The translations under genes were made by a program, and so were the position numbers. Of a DNA stretch of 64,000 bases, positions 42,348 to 50,313 are shown in pieces. This stretch comes from Fumia xinanensis (lineage in GTDB: Bacteria; Bacillota; Clostridia; Oscillospirales; Ruminococcaceae), in NCBI RefSeq assembly GCF_014384905.1, contig NZ_JACRSV010000001.1, positions 682,001 to 746,000 of the forward strand, in the 5' to 3' direction. How positions within the stretch are numbered: the first letter of the stretch is position 1; the number at the start of each line of letters is the position of its first letter. The notes under the pieces are model-generated. The model saw nothing but the letters and a program-made list of their open reading frames with translations, was not told where the DNA came from and made no database searches.

Positions 42348-42776
42348 ATGGAAATGATTATATGGGGAATACTGTTTGTCGCCTTTTTGCTGGCGGAAAT
42401 CCTCACAGTGGCCTATGTTTCCATCTGGTTTGCCATCGCGAGCCTAGTTTCTTTTGTTCTCGCCATGTTTGGGGCGCCGCTGGAAATTCAGTGCATTGTC
42501 TTTGTGGCGGTAGCGGCGGTGCTATTTTTCGCCACCCGGCCTCTGGTAAAAAAATATGTCCATGGCAAGACCGTTTCCACCAACGCCGACAGCGTAATTG
42601 GCATGGAGGGCGTCGTGCGGATACCTATTGATAACCTTAAATCCCAGGGCCGCGTCTATGTAAACGGCCTGGAATGGGCGGCCAAATCTTTTAATGGTAT
42701 GCCAATTGAGCGGGATGTAAAAGTCGTTGTCCGCCGCATCGAGGGAGTTAGCCTCATCGTCGAACCGCAAAATTAG
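42348..42776 (+). CDS. NfeD-family membrane protein
   Basis: 142 residues: about three N-terminal helices (IIWGILFVAFLLAEIL, IASLVSFVLAMF, CIVFVAVAAVLFF) and a C-terminal OB-fold domain beginning DSVIGMEGVVRIPIDNLKSQGRVYVNG. This is the short NfeD form without a protease domain. AAAGGA precedes the ATG. The next gene, 48 bases on, is its usual SPFH partner; together such pairs organise membrane microdomains. Confidence 0.9.
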   Translation: MEMIIWGILFVAFLLAEILTVAYVSIWFAIASLVSFVLAMFGAPLEIQCIVFVAVAAVLFFATRPLVKKYVHGKTVSTNADSVIGMEGVVRIPIDNLKSQGRVYVNGLEWAAKSFNGMPIERDVKVVVRRIEGVSLIVEPQN

Positions 42777-42823
42777 TATGTATCACAGGCCCAAAGAGGC
42801 CTTCCAGAAAGGATAGAAGTTTT

Positions 42824-43753
42824 ATGGAATGGATTATCGTCTTGGCAATTATCTTAGTGATCCTCATCTTCCTCATCGCCAACCTGAAGGTAGTACCGCA
42901 GGCCCATGTTTATGTCATCGAACGGATAGGCGCCTACCACGCCACCTGGGAAACCGGGCTTCACTTCCTCGTCCCCTTTGTAGATCGGGTGGCGAAGAAA
43001 GTCTCTTTGAAGGAAAACGTGGTGGATTTTCCGCCCCAGCCCGTCATCACCAAGGACAACGTCACCATGCAGATCGACACGGTGGTATTCTATCTCGTCT
43101 CCGACGCAAAGCTCTTTACCTATGGTATCGACCGGCCTATCTCGGCTATTGAAAATTTGACGGCGACGACGCTCCGCAACATCATCGGCGATCTGGATTT
43201 AGACCAGACCCTCACTTCCCGGGATGTCATCAACACCCGCATCACCGCGATTCTGGACGAAGCCTCCGACAAATGGGGTATCAAGGTCACCCGCGTCGAG
43301 CTGAAAAACATCATGCCGCCCCGGGAAATCCAGGATGCTATGGAAAAACAGATGAAGGCTGAGCGGGAACGCCGGGAATCTATCCTTCAGGCCGAAGGCC
43401 GCAAAAAGAGTGAGATTCTCGTGGCGGAAGGTCAGAAGCAGTCCCAAATCCTCAAGGCAGAGGCGGAAAAAGAAGCAGCTATCCTGAGAGCAGAGGCAGA
43501 AAAAGAAAAACAGATCAGAGAGGCGGAGGGCCAGTCAGAAGCTATTATGATGGTGCAGAAGGCTCTTGCCGACAGCTTGAAGCTCTTAAACGAGGCGAAT
43601 CCTTCTGAGCAGGTACTTGCATTGAAGAGCCTGGAGGCCTTCCAGAAAGCTGCAGACGGTCAGGCCACCAAGATCATCATACCCAGCGAAATTCAGTCGC
43701 TGGCGGGGCTCGCTACCTCCTTTAAAGAAGTCATGACCGACGCCAAAAAGTGA
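42824..43753 (+). CDS. SPFH/stomatin-like protein (QmcA/band 7 type)
   Basis: 309 residues. One N-terminal helix (IIVLAIILVILIFLIANL) anchors it. The SPFH domain covers about 24-190 (QAHVYVIERIGAYHATWETGLHFLVPFVDRV). A long Ala/Glu-rich coiled coil with AEGxK repeats (190-255) drives oligomerisation, and the tail (LALKSLEAFQKAADGQATKIIIPSE) matches paraslipins. AAAGGA precedes the ATG. It pairs with the NfeD gene upstream as a membrane-scaffold unit. Confidence 0.94.
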   Translation: MEWIIVLAIILVILIFLIANLKVVPQAHVYVIERIGAYHATWETGLHFLVPFVDRVAKKVSLKENVVDFPPQPVITKDNVTMQIDTVVFYLVSDAKLFTYGIDRPISAIENLTATTLRNIIGDLDLDQTLTSRDVINTRITAILDEASDKWGIKVTRVELKNIMPPREIQDAMEKQMKAERERRESILQAEGRKKSEILVAEGQKQSQILKAEAEKEAAILRAEAEKEKQIREAEGQSEAIMMVQKALADSLKLLNEANPSEQVLALKSLEAFQKAADGQATKIIIPSEIQSLAGLATSFKEVMTDAKK

Positions 43754-43819
43754 TTTTTCCCGTAAAAGCCTCTCTTTTTGTAAGATAGGCGCGCTATCGA
43801 TGATAAACTCAGAGAAATC

Positions 43820-43984
43820 ATGACGAAATTCGTCCAGTTGGGCCGGGGTCTGATCGCCGTTCCTGCGAAGGAGCGGCTCGGGGCCAAAGGTGACCGGGAA
43901 ACCTTTTTCTACCATCCGACGGAGGATGGAGTCTGTGGCCGCGCATACCCCCTGCTTTATAAAAAGGCACTGCAACTATTATAA
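43820..43984 (+). CDS. Possible small 54-residue protein
   Basis: An open frame starting TKFVQLGRGLIAVPAKERLG and containing FFYHPTEDGVCGRAYPLLY. It ends exactly four bases before the strong terminator at 43988, the arrangement of a true last gene. The composition is protein-like and frame-consistent, and the frame is open for some 11 codons before the ATG. No good ribosome site precedes the ATG (only AGAGAA), so it may be the tail of a decayed gene. No family recognised. Confidence 0.45.
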   Translation: MTKFVQLGRGLIAVPAKERLGAKGDRETFFYHPTEDGVCGRAYPLLYKKALQLL

Positions 43985-43987
43985 CAA

Positions 43988-44026
43988 AAAATGAAAAGCC
44001 GCAATGTAATTGCGGCTTTTCATTTT
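43988..44026. terminator. Strong bidirectional terminator
   Basis: A perfect 17-bp stem AAAATGAAAAGCCGCAA / TTGCGGCTTTTCATTTT with a five-base loop closes the NfeD-SPFH-small ORF unit. Confidence 0.9.
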
Positions 44027-44030
44027 GCAT

Positions 44031-44218
44031 GGTGCAGAAGTCCTCCTCATGATACAAGGAATTTTTCCATCCGTTCTGATAGCATGGAAGCAAAGGAAGG
44101 CTATCTATGAACCTTTGGAGAAAAGCGATTTGGGCAATCATTTATACATATCTGGTGAATCATGCAGAACTCCTATTTTATTGCAAGGAATTTTCTAGCC
44201 TTGCTGATAAAATAGAAG
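44031..44218 (+). promoter_or_regulatory. Tandemly duplicated control element upstream of the AraC-GyrI gene
   Basis: 44031-44090 and 44161-44218 align at roughly 70% by eye: GTGCAGAAGTCCT / ATGCAGAACTCCT, CAAGGAATTTTT / CAAGGAATTTTC, and TCTGATAGCATGGAAG / GCTGATAAAATAGAAG. In the second copy GCAAGG-N10-CCTTGC (44183-44204) forms an inverted repeat just before TAAAAT. These look like two promoter/operator copies 130 bases apart, probably bound by the AraC-GyrI protein itself. Confidence 0.5.
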
Positions 44219-44280
44219 AGGAAAGGGGAGCGGCATATGAACTTTTTAGACAGGATGAATCAGGCGATCGCTTACATTGA
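44107..44280 (+). CDS. Possible leader ORF overlapping the AraC-GyrI start
   Basis: A 57-codon frame with AAGGAAG seven bases before the ATG at 44107. It runs through the second control element and ends 44 bases inside the regulator gene in another frame. Translation would pass over the regulator's ribosome site and could couple or block it. The peptide (NLWRKAIWAIIYTYLV start) resembles nothing known, so it may be chance. Confidence 0.25.
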   Translation: MNLWRKAIWAIIYTYLVNHAELLFYCKEFSSLADKIEEERGAAYELFRQDESGDRLH

Positions 44281-45133
44281 GGAGCATCTGGACGACGATG
44301 TGGATTATCGGCAGGTGGCGCGACTTGCGTGCTGCAGCATCTGCCAGTTCCGGGAAATTTTTTCCTACCTGACCGGAATTTCCATCTCAGAGTACGTCCG
44401 AAAAAGGCGGATGACCCTGGCCGCGCTGGAGCTGCAGTCCGGCGGAGAAAAGGTGATAGACGTTTCTCTCAAGTACGGTTACGCATCGCCGGAGGCCTTT
44501 GCCCGAGCGTTTCGGGAGCTGCACGGGATTTCGCCTCGGGAAGCCAGCACCCCCAGCTCCTCCTTCAAAATGGCTTTGCCGGTTTCCTTTCAAATATCTG
44601 TCAAAGGAGATACGGAAATGGATTATCGAATCGAGAAAAAAGGCGTCATAAGAGGAGTTGGCGTGACCAAAAATTTTGGAACGGTCACCGCCAATAAGGA
44701 AGCGGAGAACTGGACCGAAGTCACCCCGGACATTTACAAGTTTTGGGAGGACTTTCTGGACAGGGGAGCGAACATTGAGATTCGCGACTTCTATCGGCTT
44801 TACCGCCCGCCGTTCTGGCAAATGGGCGTCACCCACTCCCTTGCAAACGGCGACACTGTCATTTCCATCGGTGCGGAAGATGCGGGAGGGGAATACCCCG
44901 ACCTGCAAAAGTTTGAGATGCCCGCCCGGACCTGGGCAGTGTTTCCCGCCAAGGGAGACCTCGACAGCAAGTCCCATCCCATTCAGGAAGTACGGGTAAA
45001 GGTCTTTGCCGAATGGCTTCCCTCCAGCGGCTATGAAATCGAAAGCGATTATGAGATCGAAGTCTACGGTCCCGGCGATACCCATTCCGACGGCTACCTC
45101 TGCGAACTCTGGATTCCCGTGCACAAGAAGTAA
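44237..45133 (+). CDS. AraC-family regulator with GyrI-like effector domain
   Basis: 298 residues. The N-terminal AraC DNA-binding domain (about 5-105) has two helix-turn-helix units, DYRQVARLACCSICQFREIFS and VIDVSLKYGYASPEAFARAFRELHGISPRE. A GyrI/SbmC-like small-molecule domain (about 125-298) ends in YEIEVYGPGDTHSDGYLCELWIPVHK. This Rob/MarA-like design senses drugs or genotoxins. GGAAAGGGGAG precedes the ATG. The duplicated element upstream suggests autoregulation. A second GyrI-like gene lies 3.5 kb downstream. Confidence 0.92.
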   Translation: MNFLDRMNQAIAYIEEHLDDDVDYRQVARLACCSICQFREIFSYLTGISISEYVRKRRMTLAALELQSGGEKVIDVSLKYGYASPEAFARAFRELHGISPREASTPSSSFKMALPVSFQISVKGDTEMDYRIEKKGVIRGVGVTKNFGTVTANKEAENWTEVTPDIYKFWEDFLDRGANIEIRDFYRLYRPPFWQMGVTHSLANGDTVISIGAEDAGGEYPDLQKFEMPARTWAVFPAKGDLDSKSHPIQEVRVKVFAEWLPSSGYEIESDYEIEVYGPGDTHSDGYLCELWIPVHKK

Positions 45134-45182
45134 ACAGTACGCCAATGATTTGCTCTGACGAGAAATAAACGCCCATCTGCGT

Positions 45183-45223
45183 AAAAAACCGCGCTCCGCT
45201 ACGAAAACGGGGTGCGGTTTTTC
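45183..45223 (+). terminator. Terminator of the AraC-GyrI gene
   Basis: AAAAACCGCGC-like and GTGCGGTTTTT arms pair around an eleven-base loop and run into TTCTT. The next promoter begins immediately. Confidence 0.7.
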
Positions 45224-45252
45224 TTGACTTTTACAAACAAACAGAGTATTAT
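45224..45252 (+). promoter_or_regulatory. Sigma-A promoter of the AbrB-ABC operon
   Basis: TTGACT and TATTAT are spaced by 17 bases, directly behind the preceding terminator; a nearby ATATATTATACAAAT stretch could hold an AbrB site. Confidence 0.55.
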
Positions 45253-45295
45253 ATATTATACAAATCATACTTTTCATACTACAAAGGAGGGCATC

Positions 45296-45520
45296 ATGGA
45301 ATATCCCAAGGGAAAACACGCCTGGACCGTCAAAATCGGCGAGAAGGGACAATTCGTCATCCCCAAAGAAGCGAGGGATCTGTTTGGCATTCACCCAGGC
45401 GATACCATTATCGTCCTTGCCGACGAGGAAAAGGGTATCGCCATTCCCCCTAAATCCACGCTGGAAGGGCTTTTGGGCACCATCTTCGGCGGCGAAATGC
45501 CGGAAAGCGGGGAAGAGTGA
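45296..45520 (+). CDS. AbrB-family transition-type regulator
   Basis: 74 residues, nearly all a swapped-hairpin AbrB domain: AWTVKIGEKGQFVIPKEARDLFGIHPGDTIIVLADEEKGIAI. The ATG at 45296 follows AAAGGAGG. Its TGA overlaps the next ATG (TGATG), so it is co-translated with an ABC ATPase. Small AbrB-type proteins leading ABC operons usually act as their repressors. Confidence 0.9.
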   Translation: MEYPKGKHAWTVKIGEKGQFVIPKEARDLFGIHPGDTIIVLADEEKGIAIPPKSTLEGLLGTIFGGEMPESGEE

Positions 45521-46365
45521 TGAATGTGCTGGAAGTAAAGGGCCTTTGCAAAATTTACCCGGGCTTTCAGCTTAGGGAGGTTTCTTTTTCCCTGCCAGAA
45601 GGGCAGATTACCGGCTTTATCGGTCGAAATGGTGCCGGCAAGACCACTGCGTTGAAATCTCTTTTCCATTTTATCCACCCGGACAGCGGCGAAATCCGTT
45701 TCTTCGGGGAAGCCTTTCAGGAAAATGAGCTGTCTATCAAACAGAGGGTTGGGTTTATTTCCGGAGGTGTGGACTATTACCCCAAAAAGAAGCTCCGCAC
45801 CATCACTGCTGTGACAAAATCCTTTTACCGGGATTGGGACGAACAGGACTACCGCCGATATCTCGGCCTGTTTCATCTGGATGAAAGCAAAACCCCATCC
45901 CAGCTTTCTGCTGGGATGAAGGTAAAATACGCCCTTGCGCTGGCCCTGTCTCACAACGCAAAGCTCCTTATTCTCGACGAACCCACAAGCGGCCTTGACC
46001 CAGTTTCCCGCGACGAGCTGATGGACATATTTATGGAGCTTTGCCGGAAAGGAGTCACTATTCTTTTTTCCACTCATATTACCTCCGACCTTGAGAAATG
46101 CGCCGACCGCATCGTTTATATCCATAACGGGCAGATTTTAGCTGAATCCGAATTGCAGACATTTATTTCGAGCTATCAAATACTTACCCTTTCCGCAGAG
46201 CAGCTCACCGACGCCCTCCGGCCCCTGCTCCGCGGCCTAAAACCGGCCAAATACGGATATTCCGCCCTGATACGGACGAAAGACGCTATGAAAGCAGGAC
46301 TCTCCGGTACCGCCGCAGACCTTGAATCCATCATGATCCACATCGAAAAGGAGGGGAGAGCGTGA
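45520..46365 (+). CDS. ABC transporter ATP-binding protein
   Basis: 281-residue ATPase. Walker A GRNGAGKTT (near residue 36), Q-loop in KQRVGFISGG, signature LSAGMKVKYALALALSHN (Ala for Gly in the second position, common in YtrB-like ATPases), Walker B LLILDEPTSGLD, and switch His in FSTHITSDL. A C-terminal extension (about 210-281) is less conserved. It starts by overlap with the AbrB stop and overlaps the permease gene by four bases. Confidence 0.92.
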   Translation: MNVLEVKGLCKIYPGFQLREVSFSLPEGQITGFIGRNGAGKTTALKSLFHFIHPDSGEIRFFGEAFQENELSIKQRVGFISGGVDYYPKKKLRTITAVTKSFYRDWDEQDYRRYLGLFHLDESKTPSQLSAGMKVKYALALALSHNAKLLILDEPTSGLDPVSRDELMDIFMELCRKGVTILFSTHITSDLEKCADRIVYIHNGQILAESELQTFISSYQILTLSAEQLTDALRPLLRGLKPAKYGYSALIRTKDAMKAGLSGTAADLESIMIHIEKEGRA

Positions 46366-47009
46366 ACAAGCTGTTGAAAAAGGAACTGCTGCTTTCCATG
46401 CACCCGACTGCGCTTCTTTTTCTCGCCCTGTCTGCCATGCTGCTGATTCCCAACTACCCTTACTACTTTGTTTTCTTTTACACGGCGCTGGCAGTGTTTT
46501 TTACCTGCTTAAACGGAAGGGAAAATCACGATGTTTTCTACACTCTCACTCTTCCCATTGCCAAAAGGGACATTGTGCGTGCTAGAATGGCCTTCGTTAT
46601 GCTTCTGGAAACTGCCCAGTGCGTTCTCGCTGTTCCCTTTGCCGCCATCCGGCAGATGATGCCCATCCCTGGCAACCAGGTGGGAATGGACGCTAACATC
46701 GCTCTGTTTGGTGTAGCGCTAGTTCTCCTGGGGGTGTTCAATCTAGTGTTTTTTACCGCCTATTATCAGGATGTCACCAAAGTGGGAACAGCCTTTTTGT
46801 TGGGTACTTTGGTGATGGTATTCCTCATTCTTTTGGCGGAGGCCTCCGTCCACGTCGTTCCCTTTATCCGGAATCGGCTGGACACTCCGGAGCCCTACTT
46901 TTTAAGTCAAAAATTTATCTTGCTGGCTGCAGGCATTCTGCTTTACCTGCTGCTTAATTTCATTGCCTGTCGGATAGCGATAAATTCCTTTGAAAAGCAG
47001 GACCTTTAG
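46362..47009 (+). CDS. ABC-2 type transporter permease
   Basis: 215 residues with about six hydrophobic segments (FLALSAMLLIPNYPYYFVFFYTALAVFF, VALVLLGVFNLVFF, LVMVFLILLAEASV, LLAAGILLYLLLNFIACRI). The start is GTG at 46362 after AAGGAGG within the ATPase gene. The pattern NGRENHDVFYTLTLPIAKRDIVRARM is typical of the ABC-2 family. It forms the exporter with the upstream ATPase; no substrate is predictable. Confidence 0.88.
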   Translation: MNKLLKKELLLSMHPTALLFLALSAMLLIPNYPYYFVFFYTALAVFFTCLNGRENHDVFYTLTLPIAKRDIVRARMAFVMLLETAQCVLAVPFAAIRQMMPIPGNQVGMDANIALFGVALVLLGVFNLVFFTAYYQDVTKVGTAFLLGTLVMVFLILLAEASVHVVPFIRNRLDTPEPYFLSQKFILLAAGILLYLLLNFIACRIAINSFEKQDL

Positions 47010-47011
47010 TT

Positions 47012-47044
47012 AAAATCCCCGCCATAGCATGGCGGGGATTTTCG
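47012..47044 (+). terminator. Terminator of the AbrB-ABC operon
   Basis: A perfect 14-bp stem AAAATCCCCGCCAT-agc-ATGGCGGGGATTTT, two bases after the permease stop. Confidence 0.9.
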
Positions 47045-47098
47045 GTAATGGTGCCAAATATATGTCCTTCAACCCTTTGATTTATGGGTGGCATTCCA

Positions 47099-47128
47099 TT
47101 GACAAGTGGAGCGGAATTGTGATAAGAT
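47099..47128 (+). promoter_or_regulatory. Sigma-A promoter of the phosphoglycerate mutase gene
   Basis: TTGACA and TAAGAT are spaced by 18 bases, leaving a leader of about 145 bases. Confidence 0.6.
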
Positions 47129-47278
47129 AAACATGGCGTATCTGACAGGACGACCGATGTCCTTGTACTAAAAACACAATGCGCTTTTGCGGAAATTTTT
47201 CCGGGCTTCCTTAGTAAAAGGATAGAAATTGTCCGTCCAGGGAGGCCGGAAACCGATTTTAATACAACGAGGTGGCAT

Positions 47279-48481
47279 ATGAAATACTTAGTTTTGCTCT
47301 GTGACGGCATGGCGGATACTCCCGTGCCGGAGCTCGATGGAAAAACCCCTATGGAGGCGGCGCACAAACCCAATATGGACGCTTTGGCGAGAGAGAGCTT
47401 TGTGGGATTGGCCAAAACTGTCCCTGACGGCATGAAACCGGGCAGTGACGTAGCCAATCTTTCCGCCATGGGCTACAATCCCGCCGATTGTTACACCGGC
47501 CGTTCCCCATTGGAGGCGGCATCTATCGGCATCGACTTGAAACCTAATGACTATGCCATCCGCTGCAACCTGGTCACATTGAGCGACGCGGAAAATTACG
47601 CCGATAAAACCATGGTGGACTACTGCGCTGACGACATCTCCACCGAGGAAGCCGACGAGCTGGTTTGTTTTTTGCAGCAACACCTGCCCGAAGGAATCTC
47701 CCTCCACACCGGTGTCAGCTATCGCCACTGCTTGGTTTGGGACAACATGTCCCCCAACATTGGTGAGCTGACTCCGCCCCACGATATTTCAGGACGGAAG
47801 GTGACCGAATACCTGCCAGACCCGGATAAAGCTGGGGTATTGCTGGATCTGATGAAAAAAAGCTACGACCTTTTGAAGGATCATCCTGTCAACATAGCCC
47901 GCGTTGCCCGGGGGAAACGCCCTGCCAACTCCATGTGGCTTTGGGGGCAGGGAAGAAAGGCGCAGCTGGAGGCGTTTGAAGAGAAAAACGGTGTCAAAGG
48001 CGCTGTCATCTCGGCTGTGGACCTAATCAAAGGCATCGGAATCCTCGCCCATATGGACGTCATCGAGGTGGAAGGCTCCACCGGTTACATTGACACTAAT
48101 TTTGACGGCAAAGCCGCGGCCTGCATCGGGGCTTTTGAGAAAAACGACTTGGTTTACGTCCACGTAGAGGCTCCCGACGAGTGCGGCCACCGGGGCGAGG
48201 TGCACAACAAGGTCCGCTCCATCGAAATCATCGACGAAAAAATTTTAGGGCCAGTAAAGGCGGCCCTGGATCAGATGGGCCCACATCGCATTATGATCCT
48301 GCCCGACCACCCTACACCTCTCGCCATCAAGACCCATTCCTCCGATCCGGTGCCCTATCTCATCTATAATAGCGAGAAAGTCTGTGACGGCGTAGACGTC
48401 TTTACTGAAGCGACGGCCAAGGCCACTGGAAATTATCTCGACAAGGGCTACGAACTGATGAATGAGCTGACCTGTAAATAA
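47279..48481 (+). CDS. apgM: Cofactor-independent phosphoglycerate mutase, archaeal-type (ApgM)
   Basis: 400 residues of the alkaline-phosphatase superfamily. Metal-binding Asp in LLCDGMADTPVP, nucleophile Ser56 in MKPGSDVANLSAMGYNP, and further ligands in VHVEAPDECGHRGE and LPDHPTPLAIKTHS. GAGGTGG precedes the ATG. In some bacteria close relatives are thought to act as alternative homoserine kinases; no threonine genes are next to it here, so glycolytic interconversion of 3- and 2-phosphoglycerate is the default reading. Confidence 0.88.
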   Translation: MKYLVLLCDGMADTPVPELDGKTPMEAAHKPNMDALARESFVGLAKTVPDGMKPGSDVANLSAMGYNPADCYTGRSPLEAASIGIDLKPNDYAIRCNLVTLSDAENYADKTMVDYCADDISTEEADELVCFLQQHLPEGISLHTGVSYRHCLVWDNMSPNIGELTPPHDISGRKVTEYLPDPDKAGVLLDLMKKSYDLLKDHPVNIARVARGKRPANSMWLWGQGRKAQLEAFEEKNGVKGAVISAVDLIKGIGILAHMDVIEVEGSTGYIDTNFDGKAAACIGAFEKNDLVYVHVEAPDECGHRGEVHNKVRSIEIIDEKILGPVKAALDQMGPHRIMILPDHPTPLAIKTHSSDPVPYLIYNSEKVCDGVDVFTEATAKATGNYLDKGYELMNELTCK

Positions 48482-48490
48482 CTGTCTCAT

Positions 48491-48526
48491 AAACCGGCAA
48501 TGTGCGTCCAGCTTTGCCGGTTTTGT
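48491..48526 (+). terminator. Terminator of apgM
   Basis: AAACCGGCAA pairs perfectly with TTGCCGGTTT and is followed by TG; it begins ten bases after the stop. Confidence 0.7.
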
Positions 48527-48590
48527 CAACAGGCCTTTTAATTTAGACAATTTCCTTCCCCTAAAATGGACGAAAGTAGAGGTGCCTATT

Positions 48591-49226
48591 ATGCCGTTTG
48601 ATTACAAGAAAGAGTATAAAGATTTGTACCAGCCCAAACAAACTCCCTCTATCATCGAGGTACCGGAAATCGTTTTTGTGGGTGTGGAAGGGAAGGGCAA
48701 TCCAAACGATGAAAATGGCCCATATGCGGCCGCTATGTCAGTCCTGTACAGTATTTCCTATACCATCAAAATGAGCCATATGGGGAGCTTCGCCATCGAC
48801 GGCTATTTTCCCTATGTAGTTCCGCCGCTGGAAGGGTTCTGGTGGATGGAAAACGGCACTCCTGGTGTGGATTATGGCAATAAGAACGGATTTTGCTGGT
48901 TTTCCATGATCCGACTGCCGGAGTTTGTGACACAAGAGGTTTTCGATTGGGCGAAGGAAGAGTCAGCAGCCAAGAAAAAGCTGGACACCAGTAAGGCTCA
49001 GTTTCTGCGTTTCCAGGAGGGCCTATGCGTCCAGTGCCTCCACCAAGGCCCCTATGACGATGAACCTGCTACCGTGGAGATGATGGAAAAATACGTTTTG
49101 GAAAACGATTATTTCGTCGATTTGAGCGGAACTCGCCGTCACCATGAAATCTATCTCAGCGATCCCCGCCGAACTGCTTCTGAAAAGCTCAAAACCGTCA
49201 TCCGGATTCCAATTAAAAAAAGATAA
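48591..49226 (+). CDS. GyrI-like small-molecule-binding protein
   Basis: 211 residues, a stand-alone GyrI-like domain without DNA-binding part. It begins PFDYKKEYKDLYQPKQTPSI, then EVPEIVFVGVEGKGNPNDENG, the usual opening of this group. A second half has CVQCLHQGPYDDEPATVEMM and the C-terminal HHEIYLSDPRR. Some stand-alone GyrI-like proteins hydrolyse cyclopropane-containing DNA-alkylating natural products, so detoxification is possible. The ATG at 48591 follows AGAGGTG; a GTG at 48582 falls inside that site. It could serve with the AraC-GyrI regulator nearby. Confidence 0.85.
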   Translation: MPFDYKKEYKDLYQPKQTPSIIEVPEIVFVGVEGKGNPNDENGPYAAAMSVLYSISYTIKMSHMGSFAIDGYFPYVVPPLEGFWWMENGTPGVDYGNKNGFCWFSMIRLPEFVTQEVFDWAKEESAAKKKLDTSKAQFLRFQEGLCVQCLHQGPYDDEPATVEMMEKYVLENDYFVDLSGTRRHHEIYLSDPRRTASEKLKTVIRIPIKKR

Positions 49227-49227
49227 C

Positions 49228-49262
49228 AAAAGCCCCATGGCCAAATAGGTCATGGGGCTTTT
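49228..49262. terminator. Bidirectional terminator
   Basis: A perfect 12-bp stem AAAAGCCCCATG / CATGGGGCTTTT lies between the converging GyrI-like and SDR genes. Confidence 0.88.
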
Positions 49263-49267
49263 CAACT

Positions 49268-50029
49268 CTAAATGCAGGGCATTTCATTTCCGCCGCAGAC
49301 GGGGAGATACACCCCTGTGATGTACGAGGCCAGGTCTGACGCCAGAAACAGCACAGCGTTAGCAATGTCCTGGTCGGTGCCCCGGCGTTTTAAAGGGACG
49401 CTCTGGACGTAGCCACTGTCATCAAGAGGATTTTTCCGTTCATTGTCGCTGTACGTCCAACCGGGAGCGACTTCGTTCACAGTAATGCCATATGCCCCTA
49501 CTTCTTTTGCCAGAACTTTCAAAATTCCATCCATTCCTCGTTTGGCTGAAGCGTAGGCCGACTGGGTCGGCCACATCTGCATAGCGCATTCAGTGTTGAT
49601 GCCGATAAACCGTCCTTCCCGGCGTTCCTGCATGGCGGGGATAAAAGCCTTCGCCATATTGACATTGTGGAGGACGCAGCTTTTAAACTGGCTCACGTAG
49701 TCTTCGATAGGTTGTTCCAGTACAGTTTTCCAGTCATACTGCACCACCGCGGAGTCCACGACGATATGAGGATCTCCTAATTGTTGCCGAATGGTGTTTC
49801 GCATATCCAGGACGTTTGTAAGGTCAGTTACATCAGCCTTCACGGCAATCGAACGCACGCCGAGGCTTCGTATTTCCGACGCTATCTCTTCTGCTTTGGT
49901 CCGGTTGCCAAAATAATGGACAGCAATATCGGCTCCTGCTTGGGCCAACGTGCGTGCCATGACCCTGCCCAATTGACCTGATGCACCGGTAATTACGGCT
50001 ATTTTTCCTGTTAAATCAATATTTACCAT
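49268..50029 (-). CDS. Short-chain dehydrogenase/reductase with altered active-site motifs
   Basis: 253-residue Rossmann enzyme. The cofactor loop is ITGASGQLGRVMA, with Asn-Arg after beta-2 (YFGNRTKAEE) suggesting NADP. The catalytic Tyr-Lys pair is YASAKRGM. Two usual motifs differ: NNAG is replaced by DSAV, and the residue 13 before the Tyr is Thr (INTECAMQ) instead of Ser. The C-terminus VTGVYLPVCGGNEM replaces the usual VDGG. AAAGGGAG precedes the ATG at 50029. Substrate unknown; a classical FabG role is unlikely. Confidence 0.85.
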   Translation of the reverse strand: MVNIDLTGKIAVITGASGQLGRVMARTLAQAGADIAVHYFGNRTKAEEIASEIRSLGVRSIAVKADVTDLTNVLDMRNTIRQQLGDPHIVVDSAVVQYDWKTVLEQPIEDYVSQFKSCVLHNVNMAKAFIPAMQERREGRFIGINTECAMQMWPTQSAYASAKRGMDGILKVLAKEVGAYGITVNEVAPGWTYSDNERKNPLDDSGYVQSVPLKRRGTDQDIANAVLFLASDLASYITGVYLPVCGGNEMPCI

Positions 50030-50074
50030 CTTTGGACTCTCCCTTTTGCGGCGATTTTAGCACCTCTGACACCA

Positions 50075-50102
50075 AATATAGTGGTATATAAATATAATGC
50101 AA
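50075..50102 (-). promoter_or_regulatory. Promoter of the SDR gene
   Basis: TTGCAT and TATATT on the minus strand are spaced by 16 bases, about 40 bases before the ribosome site. Confidence 0.45.
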
Positions 50103-50223
50103 ATAATAGTGGGAACAAGTTTTAGAAAACCATCATATATACAGTATAAATCAGATTGATATAAAAGTGAACAAAAAAGTACGGCCGTCACAGCCCAATA
50201 AAATTACAGGACTTTATTCTAGC

Positions 50224-50265
50224 CGCTGAAGCGTATAAATCGCTTCAGCGATAAATTTATGATAC
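50224..50265. repeat. Possible fragment D of the chained-hairpin repeat
   Basis: A perfect 10-bp hairpin CGCTGAAGCG-N7-CGCTTCAGCG is followed by AAATTTATGATAC, a 13-base word also found in copy C at about 37598. Only this part is shared. Confidence 0.35.
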
Positions 50266-50271
50266 TGTTAT

Positions 50272-50306
50272 AAAAAAGAGCCTGAACGTCAACCGCGTCC
50301 AGACTC
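50272..50306 (-). terminator. Terminator of tRNA-Ser
   Basis: On the minus strand GAGTCTGGACG pairs with CGTTCAGGCTC (two G-T pairs) and is followed by TTTTTT, eight bases past the tRNA. Confidence 0.8.
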
Positions 50307-50313
50307 AATTTGA

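Noticed and set aside
43586..43975. 129-codon minus-strand frame after the SPFH gene
   Set aside because: Half of it is antisense to the SPFH coiled coil, and the plus-strand frame at 43820-43984 fits the local terminator better.
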